From: Pogona vitticeps
Taxonomy: Eukaryota; Chordata; Lepidosauria; Squamata; Agamidae
NCBI RefSeq assembly: GCF_051106095.1
Contig: NC_135783.1
Span: 61,855,947 to 61,919,946, forward strand
Direction: 5' to 3'
Length of the DNA: 64,000 bases
Of the stretch, positions 23,801-35,800 are shown in pieces (the first letter of the stretch is position 1; each line of letters begins with the position of its first letter). The position numbers were made by a program, and so were the translations under genes. A model generated the notes under the pieces. That model saw only the letters and a program-made list of their open reading frames with translations. It did not search any database and had not been told where the DNA came from.

Positions 23801-26800
23801 AATGTGCATGTTAAGGCAATTAAGAATGTACTTTTCTATTCTAGTCAGGAGGCAAAACCATAGAAATGATGAATATATGAGCGTTGTCTTGTATGTAAAA
23901 AAAAAAGCTTCCAAGTAGAAATTATTAAGAGACAGAGATTAATTTTTATCTAGTGGTAATAATTTTGAGGAGTTGTTCTGGAAACAGAAAAAAATTAGAC
24001 CAACAGACAACATGTGAAGTGCACTCCTTAGACATCCAAATGGTATTAAAAACTGGGTCTCTGTATGTGGAAATGTACTTTATGAGTTTCAGATAATAAA
24101 AACTTGTCACTTTATCTGAGTTAAGAGTTATGGTAAGAAGCAGCAGGGACACTACTAAGAGATTGTATTTTGACATGTTATGCCTCCTCTCCTTATATCT
24201 CAATATACTGAGGGTCTTTATACTTAGAGAATTACATTTCCTAATGCTTATTATATATTGCAGATGCTTACTATATACATCAGTAAAGTATTGACTATAT
24301 CTGTTTTCCACAGTTTCTGCTCTTAATAATTTCTGTTCTTCGTACTTTGTTTGCGTCAACAACCCAATCACAAGTGGGGATTGATTCTGGATTATTTAGA
24401 CAAACCTCACTTACTGCTCATGTTATGGCTGACTAATGCAGTGGCTTTATTAGAGGAACTAGCAGCTATGCAATTTCCACAACACTTCAATAGATTCCCA
24501 CTTTTATTACCTTCGCCATTTCACAGCAATGTCAAACATATCTCTCCACTGCATCAGCCTAGTTTTCCCATTCATCCGTACTTTCGAGTTCACCCATGTA
24601 CGCTGTAGAGCTTGCATTACTTCTAGCGCAGCCAGCCCCATAGCTGAACAAACAAATCACATCTTCAGTTAAGCCCATGCATATTTATTCTTTTTGTCTA
24701 CGTTTGGGGAAAACCTCAGGAAACAAAACTATCAGTATAATCCCATGCATGTGTCCTCAGTCACAGGACCTGTTCTGTTCAGAGATGCTTACTCCCCAGT
24801 TAAGTGTACACAGGATTGTACTTTAAGAAATGCAGTAAAGCAGATAGTATTCTAAAGGCTGGTTATTCAATATCACTGGAAGTGGCTGCCTCTCTGTTTC
24901 TACAGATATGATAAATGACAGCTTGCAAAACATTTACATTTTTGTAAAATGAGCTGAACTCCAATTTTACAGAGCAAAAGAAGGCATGCTTACAGCTGCA
25001 CTGAGAAATAAGAAGTGTAATCATAGCAAGCAACGCTGTATTTTAATTTCCAAATACAGACTATTTTTCCAACATACCTCTGTGTATTCTCTTATTTGGA
25101 AGAAATCCAGGTGTCTCATACTGCATTAGTGAACCCAAATGATCAGCTGTACATATCATCTCTTGTATTTCAGGCTTATAGTTTTCAAATTTCTGAAGCA
25201 ACACATCCCTTAAAATCATGGAAAACAGCTGACATTAAATACTGATAGTACAGTACTCCTATTAAGTCATAGATTTTATATACAGTGGTGCCTCGACTTA
25301 CAAACTTAATCCGTTCCGGAAGATGGTTGTAACTCGAAATGACTGTAAGTTGAAGTACCATTTCCCATAGGAATGCAGTGAAATGCAATTAATCCGTTCT
25401 AGCCACAGAAAAAAATCACCAAAAAAATCACTGCAAGACTCATTGGAAAGGTGATTAATCCCTTCCGGCTGAAGGGGGGGGGGGGAAGAAAAGCAATGAA
25501 GACCCATTGCAAATGCAAAGAAAACACAGCAAAAAGTAATCAAGTGTGCAAGATCCATTGCAAATGGAAAAAAGCAAAGCAAAAAGCAATCAAGCATGCA
25601 ACACCCATTGCAAATGGAAGGAAAGCAAAGCAAAAAGCAATCAAGTGTGCAACACTCATTGCAAATGCAAAGAAAATAAAGCAAAAAGTAATCAAGCATG
25701 CAAGATCCATCGCAAATGGAAAGAAAGCAAAGCAAAAAGCAATCGCGTGTGCAAGACCCATTGCAAATGCAAAAAAAACAAAGCAAAAAGCAAGCAGATT
25801 GTGCAAGACCCATCAGAAATGGGGGGCCCCAAAAGCAAACAACCCCCCAAGACATCAGAAATGGGGAAAAAACCAAAAAAGCAATCAAACCCTGCAAGAC
25901 CCATTGGCAATGGGGGGAAAACCAAAAAACAAGGAAACCCCCCAAAACCCATTGGAAATGGGGGGGGAAATACCAAAAAACAAACAAACCCCCCAAGACC
26001 CATAAGAAACGGTGGAAAAAAACTCCAAAAAAACAACCAAAGCCACCAAGACCCATTGGAAATTTGGGGGAACCAAAAAGCAACCAAGCCCCCCAAAACC
26101 CATCGGAAATGGGGAAAAATACTAAAAAACAAACAACCCCCCCAAAGACCCATCGGAAATGGGGAAAAAACCTCCAAAGAGCAACAACCCCCCCAAGACC
26201 CATCAGAAATGGGGGGGACCAAAAAGCAACCAAACTCCCCCAAGACCTATTGGAAATGGAAAAAACAAAAAAACAAAAAAAAAACACCCCCAAGATCCAA
26301 AACAGCACAGAAAGATAACCCCCCTAGCCCAAAACCACGCTGCAAAACCCACCCAGAACAGTTTTTTAAAAGCAGAAAGCAACACCTTACCTTACCAAGC
26401 AGTCCAAAGCCTCCTCCAAACGCACACTCTCTAGCTGCTGGGGCGAAAGAGCTACAAAGAAGCAGCCTCTTCACCACCAACAGTTAGCAATTTGAATATC
26501 CCGCCTTTTCTCCTGCCTTTTTGTGTTCGTAACTGGAAGCTCCGGCTGCAAGTCAAAGTAAAATTTTGCGGCCGGAGCTGGTCGTAACTAAAAATGGTCG
26601 TAAGTCGGGACGTTCATAAGTTGAGGCACCACTGTACATACATAACTAGGTTTAAGATACTGATTGCTGTATTAGGAGGTTCAAAAACAATTCATGCTTC
26701 TTTAATATATTCATTGTACTCATTTAATATACAGTGGTGCCCCGCATAGCGACGTTAATCCGTTCCAGGATTAACGTCGCTATACGAAAACATCGCTGAA

Positions 26801-29800
26801 CGGAATAAAAAACCCCATAGGAACGAATTAAACCCTGTTTAATTCGTTCCTAGGGGGCAAAAACTCACCGTTCAGCGAAGATCTTCCATAGGGCTGCCAT
26901 TTTCGCTGCCTCGGTAAGCGAGGCACCAAACGGGCAGCCATTTTGGAACCGCCGATCAGCTGGGCGGCGGGCTCTTGGGGAGGACTGTGGGGACCTCCTC
27001 CACCCTCCTTCCCAAGAGCCGGCTGGCCTTTCCCCCCAGCTGGGCGGCGGGCTCAAGCGGCAGCGGCTGCAGGGTGGCTGGGGTGTCTGGAAGGCTTCGG
27101 GACACCGCCCCACCCTGCAGCCACTGCTGCCGCTTGAAGCCGCCCACCCCAGCCGTTCTCGGACTTCCAGGCGTCCGAGAACGGCTGGGGTAGGTGGCGC
27201 GGGGTGGCTGCCGGCGGCGGGGCCAGCACGTCCGAGCGGCAGTTCCCCCCGAGGCCTCTCGGAAGCGCTGGCTGGGAAAATGCCGGCCAGCGCCTCCGAG
27301 CGCCGGTGGCGGAGCCTTCCCCCTCCTCCCGGCTCTGGACGATCCACCCCTCACCCTCATCTCCGCCGCCGCCGCTGGGTTTCAGAAGCCCCTTCCGAAA
27401 CCCAGCATCGGTGGTGGAGAAGGGAGTGAGGGGTTGAGAGGAGGGCAAGGCTCGGGGAATACCCGAGCCTTTCCCTTCTCGACACACCCCTCACCCTCAT
27501 CTCCGCCGCCGCCGCCGGGTTTCAGAAGCCCCTTCCGAGACCCAGCATCGGTGGTGGAGAAGGGAGTGAGGGGTTGAGAGGAGGGCAAGGCTCGGGGAAT
27601 ACCCGAGCCTTTCCCTTCTCGACACACCCCTCACCCTCATCTCCGCCGCCGCCGCTGGGTTTCAGAAGCCCCTTCCGAGACCCAGCATCGGTGGTGGAGA
27701 AGGGAGTGAGGGGCTGAGAGGAGGGCAAGGCTCGGGGAATACCCGAGCCTTTCCCTTCTCGACACACCCCTCACCCTCATCTCCGCCGCCGCCGCCGGGT
27801 TTCAGAAGCCCCTTCCGAGACCCAGCATCGGTGGTGGAGAAGGGAGTGAGGGGCTGAGAGGAGGGCAAGGCTCGGGGAATACCCGAGCCTTTCCCTTCTC
27901 GACACACCCCTCACCCTCATCTCCGCCGCCGCCGCCGGGTTTCAGAAGCCCCTTCCGAGACCCAGCATCGGTGGTGGAGAAGGGAGTGAGGGGTTGAGAG
28001 GAGGGCAAGGCTCGGGGAATACCCGAGCCTTTCCCTTCTCGACACACCCCTCACCCTCATCTCCGCCGCCGCCACCGGGTTTCAGAAGCCCCTTCCGAGA
28101 CCCAGCATCGGTGGTGGAGAAGGGAGTGAGGGGCTGAGAGGAGGGCAAGGCTCGGGGAATACCCGAGCCTTTCCCTTCTCGACACACCCCTCACCCTCAT
28201 CTCCGCCGCTGCCGCTGGGTTTCAGAAGCCCCTTCCGAGACCCAGCATCGGTGGTGGAGAAGGGAGTGAGGGACTGAGAGGAGGGCAAGGCTCGGGGAAT
28301 ACCCGAGCCTTTCCCTTCTCGACACACCCCTCACCCTCATCTCCGCCACCGCCGGGTTTCAGAAGCCCCTTCCGAGACCCAGCATCGGTGGTGGAGAAGG
28401 GAGTGAGGGGCTGAGAGGAGGGCAAGGCTCGGGGAATACCCGAGCCTTTCCCGTCTTGACACACCCCTCACCCTCATCTCCGCCGCCGCCGCCGGGTTTC
28501 AGAAGCCCCTTCCGAGACCCAGCATCGGTGGTGGAGAAGGGAGTGAGGGGCTGAGAGGAGGGCAAGGCTCGGGGAATACCCGAGCCTTTCCCTTCTCGAC
28601 ACACCCCTCAACCTCATCTCCTCCGCCGCCGCCGCCGGGTTTCAGAAGCCCCTTCCGAGACCCAGCATCGGTGGTGGAGAAGGGAGTGAGGGGCTGAGAG
28701 GAGGGCAAGGCTCGGGGAATACCCGAGCCTGGCCCTTCTCGACACACCCCTCACCCTCATCTCCGCCGCTGACGCTGGGCTTGGAAGCGGCTTCCAAAGT
28801 CCAGCAGCGGTGTCGGAGAAGGGGGTGAGGGGTTGGGAGGAGGGCGGCCGTGATCCGCGTCGCGGCCGGCTACCCCATCCATGGACGGACTCCAGAGAGT
28901 CTGTCCATTGATGGGGAAGCTGGCCGGGGGCGGATCCAAGCCCTGGATGCCTGAAAGGTATCCGGACCCCTCCCATCCTGCCGCCGCCGCTTGGATCAGT
29001 CCCTCCCTGGCGAGGGTAGGGATCCCGGCCGCGGGGGCAGGGTGGGAGGATCTGGATGCCTTTCAGGCATCCGCAGGCGAATCCTGGGGGTTGCCTCGGA
29101 AGGACCCTTCGGAAGGGTCCTTCCGAGGCTACTGCCTGCATTTCCCCCCCAGCTGAGCGGTGGGAGTGGTCCTTCGAAGGCTCCCGCTGCTCAGCTGTGG
29201 GAAAATGGTGCCTATGGGGAAAAATCGCAAAGCGATTTTTCCCCATAGGCAAAATCGTAATGTGATCCGAAAAGCGATGGCAAAAAAGCCATCGCTATAC
29301 GGATCCATCGTTAAACGGGGCGCTCGTTAAACGAGGCACCACTGTACTCATTATACATACACACACTCAGTAACTATATTTTGGAAATTTACTACTGCAT
29401 TCACTGGCTATTTCTTTACCAACGGGGCCTAAAAATGACAGGAGAAGGAACGCTGGTCCCCAAACAACCAAGGAAGTATTCAGCTGCTTCTTTCAGCAAG
29501 AATGCCAAGATAACTCCTATGTACCCTCTGGGCGAATAACTGATAACAGGCTAATAAAAACAGTCTAATAAAATCTGTTCAAAAGCAAAACAGAGATGCT
29601 TTCATTAGTAGGGGGCAGGGTATCAGCATTTTCAGATTCTTTTCTGCTTACCTAATCACAACTGTCAGCATATGTAAGCACTATTAAATAATTGAATCTG
29701 CTTTTCTTTAGCCATATGATGAATCTAAATTTACATCACAGCATAATATTTGAAAGACTGTGGAAGTAGTAGTAGCAATGTTAATTTTATTAGTGTTCCT

Positions 29801-32800
29801 ATGTTATTATGGGAATAAGTCGGTGGGTGTGGTACGGTTTTGTTTGCTTGTACACCACTAATTGGGTGGTAGATTTAATTGATTAATTAATTAATTAACA
29901 ATCAATCAATTCTGTGCACCAGAGAAGATAATATGTGAATCCATATAAGACCTCTGTGCACCAGCTTCTTGTTATTTGGAGCTCTGAAAGTTACTTTGAA
30001 ATTAGGGATGGCTTAAGCATACAATTATATTCATTTGTCTTAAAAGTAACTTTCCAAACTCTTCCTTTAAGATTCCTGAAGTCATGTATCATCATCCATA
30101 TAAAAAAAACCAAAATGTATTATAAGAGATAGTTATAACCACTGTTTTTTATTTTAAAATGCTTCCAAAATGGAGCAGAGTTTAAAAGTAAAGTTTGAAG
30201 CACTTGTTCCCAGATTTAGGTAAAGAAAAGACTCAATCTGCTATAAATGCATAATATAGGACCATATCACTTATGGGGAACCAATGTGTAGCCTTTATAA
30301 TTTAAAAAAATTGTAAACTGCCCAGAGAGTGCTTTAAGCACTATGGGGCAGTACATAAGCAGCATACTTTGCTATATGTAGACTGCTCACAATTATGTCT
30401 TTAAACATTCCAAACACAGCATGTTCAAGAACTCGTGTTCTGGTCACCCACTTTATGTGTGGTTGTAGGCCTGGCTGTTCTTCATAGTCCTCTATAAGAA
30501 AAGGAAGATTTTTTGCCCAGTGATCTTTAAACTTTCCAGGGAGATCTGTATCTATATTGTATTCCGTAAGTGGGGTATCAAGATGCGAATGCAGGTAACG
30601 AGAATATTCTGTGAACCAAGAAAAAAAAATAACTAAGCAGCTTTTCTCCTCTAAATCAACTTAAAGGACTATCAAGTTTTTTAAAAAAATCATGTGATTT
30701 GCTATAAAATATCATTTGTGTAGATGCACTGCAGTGGCCACATCAAATCCTTATTCATGTGCCATTTCCAATCCTGCCTTCACACCCAGCCAGCAAGTAT
30801 ATAATTTAATTATATTTAATTAGCAAGTCTCTGTCTCCCTAGGTTCTTCCTGGTGACTTTCCCCAATATTTCTGTCACTTCAGTTATGTGAAATAAGGAA
30901 TTTACACAACTAAAACCATTAAGCAAAGAATGAGGGACCTTTTGCAACTGAACAGTCAAATTTAATTTCAAGTGAATTCTTAGAGGGCACATTCCAATAG
31001 ATGGTAAGGCCAAAGACTAAAATATGGCATCCAAAGTATCAGCAGACTTTAGCTTGAAACTCTTAGTACCAGTAACTGAGCCAGGTAAGTTGACTTAGGA
31101 AAAGCATTTTGAACTTTCATAAGAACTGCTGGATAGCTCAGTGGTTTAAGTATCTGGCTGTGGAGCCAAAGTTTAGGAGTTCGATTCCCCACTGTGCCTC
31201 CTTGAGAGGGGCAGGACTCAATGATATCTAGGGTCTTTGGATGCAAAGTTTAATACATGACACTGAATAGTTTATTAACTACAACTTACCTCGGAGGTAT
31301 TTCACTTTCAGATACTCTGTACTAGCTTTCTGACCAGGCAAAGGATCATTTAGCATAGCTTTAGTCTGAGCTTTTATTCCTTCATAAAACTGGCCCATGG
31401 CAACATGGCTGAGTCCTTTCATGTATTGGCACACTTCATTATATGGCTCAAGTTGTAGACATCTCTAGAAAATTGAAAAGGAAATAACTAATACATCAAA
31501 GGCATAGTTTAAAGTATTAGATAAAAGGATAAAACTCACAGACCTTTATATTTGCTCTTATTCCTGCATACAGTCATGTGAAAAAGAAAGTACACCCTCT
31601 TTGAATTCTATGGTTTTACTTATCAGGACATTTTGCTTATCTCCATTTTGTCTTTATTTCTGTAAAATAAATCATGACATGGTGTAAAATGTCATGTGGT
31701 GTTCATCTGAGGTTGCATTTACCTAATTTTCAGACCTGCTAAGGACCAGATGATTTTTCTTATGTCCTGATACATAAAACCATGGAATTCAAAGGGGGTG
31801 TATTTTCTTTTTCACATGACTTATGTTTTTCAGGAAAGTGACTCAAGCTCCTTTTTCTCTGTGAAAGCTATTCCAAGCAACCTCCTCTTTAATTACAAGG
31901 TAACATCTAATCTTCACAAAATAGTTCATGATTATAACTTCTATAAGCAAATACAGGCTTGCTCAGAGCAAACAAGTTTTAATCCTAGCAGCATAAGAAG
32001 AGATGTGCTGGATCAGATGAAGGGTCCTTCTAGGGCAGGTCATCATCCTGTTTGCAACAAATGCAGCACTTGATTTATTGTCATTTATTTTTTAAAGTAT
32101 ACATATCTCAGAATCATCCAGGCTTACTCCTGAAGAGTAATATTTCCAAACTCTGGGAAATATAACCTACAGAAGGCTTCAAAGTACAGCATGAAAACAA
32201 TGGCTTATCCCCATTTATCCCCAGCCTACTGTCTCTGAGAATGAAAATTTCACCTGTTCATGATAGAATTACAGTGGTGCATCGCATTACGACATTAATT
32301 CGTTCCAGCAAAATCGCTGTAGAACGAAAACGTCATAATGCGAAAATAAAAAGCCCATTGAAACGCACTGAAACCCCTTCAATGCATTCCAATGGGCTGG
32401 AAACTCACTGTCCAGCGAAGATCCTCCATAGGGCGGCCATTTTCGGTGCCTGTGCAGCAAGGAATCCATCCCAGAAAACAGCGGGGAACCATTTTATTTA
32501 CCCGGCGGCCATTTTGAAACAGCTAATCAGCTGTAGGAAAATTGTCGTTTTGTGAAGAATCGGTTCCCGAAGCAGGGAACCGATCATCGCAAAGCGAAAA
32601 ACCCCTATTCAGACCATTGTTTTGCGACCGCAAAAGCGATTGCAAAAATGTCATCGTAATGCGGTTTCGTTGTAATGCGGGGCAATTGTAAAGCGGGGCA
32701 CGACTGTAATAACCTTATCCTATCATAAAAGTACCTGATTTTCCTTTAAGTCAGTATGATTTGCACCTTATCTTATGGAAGCAAATCCAAAGTTAATTCT

Positions 32801-35800
32801 GCAGTATATGAAGTAATTTCTTTTGTCTGATTGAAACATATCAAACTATTTTAGTGGCTCATGTATTCTAATTTAAACTGAGGAATCCCAAATCTCAGAT
32901 AAGGTGTTTCAACAGTTCAGTAATTTTGATTGTCCTTTCCTGAACCTTCACCCAATCTAATGAAACAAGGCAACAAGATGTGTACACAGAATTGCCTACA
33001 TTTGTACAAAGTTGTTATTGCAACTGACATTGTTATTTTTAACTCATTTCCTTAGCATAGGCTTGGTCCTTCTTCCTACTGAGGATAAAATATAAAGCAT
33101 ATATAAATGGGGCATGCTTTGGAGGCACTCTAGTCAAAAAAGCGTATAACAAAATAAACATGTGGGTCTTTGTAATGCTACCTGACTTTATTGTTTTTTT
33201 AGTAGCAACTGACAGGTTCCTCTTTCCAGAAATAGAGAACCTCAGGCACATAACTGAATTCAGGACCTCATTCAGGCTCCAGCTTTCAACGTACATAGCA
33301 CTTTAGCCATAAGGAACCCAAGGCCTGCAAGGAGGTCACCTAATATCCTTCTAAGGTCTTGGCTTGCCTCCAAGAAAAAACACAAATGGGGTAATGCTCT
33401 GCTATACAAGCACAAAGCCAGAAGCTGGAGAGTATGCCAAAGCATACCAAACATGCTGTAGAAAGAAAAAGAATGATTTCCTAACGAACTCACATCTAAG
33501 TAGAAGTTATGGCAGAGGAGAGTTTCAAAGTGGCTTGTTTCAAACAAACCATTGTTAACATAAGCCACAGTTTGTCAGTGAGATGACAATAAACTGTGTT
33601 AAGAAAGACTTTCTTAACCTCCTGCACTCTGCTGAAGGAAAGAGAAGTGCGAGACCCCAATGCTCCTTTACATCATATAATGAACAGATTACTAAACTGT
33701 TATTTAATGTTTTTTAAATCTTTTTTTCCCAAGAGAGTTACAAATTTGTAGATGGGGCATGCTGTTGAGGCGTTCTGTCTTCATTTCAGCAAGGCTTTTG
33801 TCAAGGTCCCTAACAATATTCTTTTTGGCCATACTGGTAAAATGTGGGCTAGATGATGCTATTGTTAGGTGGATTTCTAGCTGTCTGATAAGCCACGCCC
33901 ACAAAATGCTCAAACATTAGGAAGACCTTCCTGACAGTAAAAGCTGTTTGATAGTGGAACTGACTACCTTGGAAGGGGCTGGATTCTCTTTTACTGGAGG
34001 TTTTTAAGCACAAACTGGTTGACTATCTATCAGAAATGTTTTATCTACTGATGTCCTGCTTAGAGTTGGATTTGATGACCCTTGGCTTGCCTTCTTCATA
34101 TTTATTTAGCATATATAATGCAACCTTCATAGTGTACATCAGCTGAATAAATGCTTACCTTAAAGTTCTTCAAAGCTTCATCCAGGTTTCCATGGTGATA
34201 CAGCAACATTCCCCCAAGCTGTATTGTCTGAACATGATTTTGATTTAGCATTAATGCCTTCTGAAAGTTTTCAGCAGCAGCTTCAAAGTTACCCAACTCT
34301 CTAATGAAAGCCAGAAAGTAATAAATGTACAGCAAAAATCAACAATGACATAGAATGTTCATCTGGCAAAGCTGTTTTTAGTTAACCTTATATTGATTAA
34401 AGCAAGCTCTAAAATTATGATTTCACAGATAGGTTCAGTCATAAATTTGTGACTCATTATGACTACATTACTATGCACAGTTACTTCTAAGTAGTTCTAT
34501 GGATGTAATTAGTTCTCAGTTTAACAGGGCTTACTTCTGATTAGACTGCATCAGACTGCAATGCTAATCTTATGAATTTAAAACATTAATAACAAAACAA
34601 ATGTTAGGAACATGTCTTCAAAACTGCAAAGTAATTTTAACCAAAGGAAGTATATTTACTTCTGAAGCACCTTAGAAATACTTTTCCCCATTAAATTATT
34701 GAAATAAGTTGCAATCTCACAATATAAATGTTTTATGTAAAAACTGTGGTGACATCAGAGACATTTAGCAGCCCAGCTGTGAAAACAGCCCTTCTTTATA
34801 TTGTGAGTGCTTTCTCATATAGTTCCCACCCCCGAATTCATATCTGAGAGCAAATCAGTGGAATAAAAATGTGATGTTGAAGTTGCTTACCGATAGGCTT
34901 GCCCAAGGCTTTTATACGCATCTACAAAATCTGCTTTCTGCTTTAGGGTTTCTTTGAATGATTCAATAGCTTCCTACATCAAACATAATAATTAAATATT
35001 GTTAATTATTTCTGTTGCAATTAAGTACTCCTGTTGTGTTTCAGGATAACCCTGTGAAAAATTTACAGAAGATCTGGACAACGGCTTGGATGAACGAATG
35101 CAGGGCAGCACATCGGTGTGTGTGAAATCTGTAAGAGATATGGGGGCACAGTGGTTAAACTGCTGTGCCGCAGTCAAGCCTTGGCTTATGACCTGAGTTT
35201 GATTCTTTTTTTTAACATTTTTTTATTAATTTTCCAATCTATCTACATTGTTTGTGCTTATCAGACATCGTGTTACATACTTGCTTACAATTATTTGTTT
35301 TTTACATCTCAGTGTCTTCTCGATTATCCCCCCCAAATTCCGACCTTCTTTCAAACCATTCATATACAGATTTTAGTATATAGTATAGCTACTATCATAA
35401 TATTACTCTCATATTATATAAAATTCTCAAGATCTTCTAATAACATTCTTATTGAAAGTGGTTCCAGATCCATGACCCAGCTTTATATCTAGTTTAGTTT
35501 ACCTAAAATAAAAATAAAAAGTCACCATATTACATCTTTACCCTGATTCGGGCTCCCTTATTTCAATTTAGTCCCCCCTTTAATATATAGAATATACCCT
35601 TTTACAGATCCAAATGATAAATATAAACATGTTTCCAATATTAAGGGGCCCTTCCTTGTTTTCCCTTTTTTCATCTTTCTAGGTAATTCCCTCTCTGGTT
35701 CCTCTTTTTTCATTCCCTGCTATATCTCTAAACATGCTGTCATCTTTCATGTCCTCTAAAACCATTTTGTAGATCTGATTTATGTCTATTTTTTGTACTT

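Noticed and set aside
25451-26487. Long lysine/proline-rich open frames (up to 313 codons)
   Set aside because: They lie wholly in the thymine-poor tandem array of a pogo-like element; several frames are open at once and there is no motif.
27382-28747. Ten repeated frames of about 81 codons on the minus strand
   Set aside because: They are the same artefact in each 140-bp unit; the period is not a multiple of three and no protein family is recognisable.
27341-28840. Regularly spaced repeats resembling a CRISPR array
   Set aside because: The whole 140 bp is repeated with no unique spacers, in a vertebrate intron and inside transposon ends.
26700-29360. Similar TGTACTCATT flanks either side of the serial-palindrome element as a longer target duplication
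   Set aside because: The right copy overlaps the element end plus TA, and the flanks are AT-rich; the TA duplication is enough to explain the borders.
31123-31247. Possible tRNA gene
   Set aside because: A- and B-boxes are present, but a non-tRNA SINE tail follows and no acceptor stem pairs.
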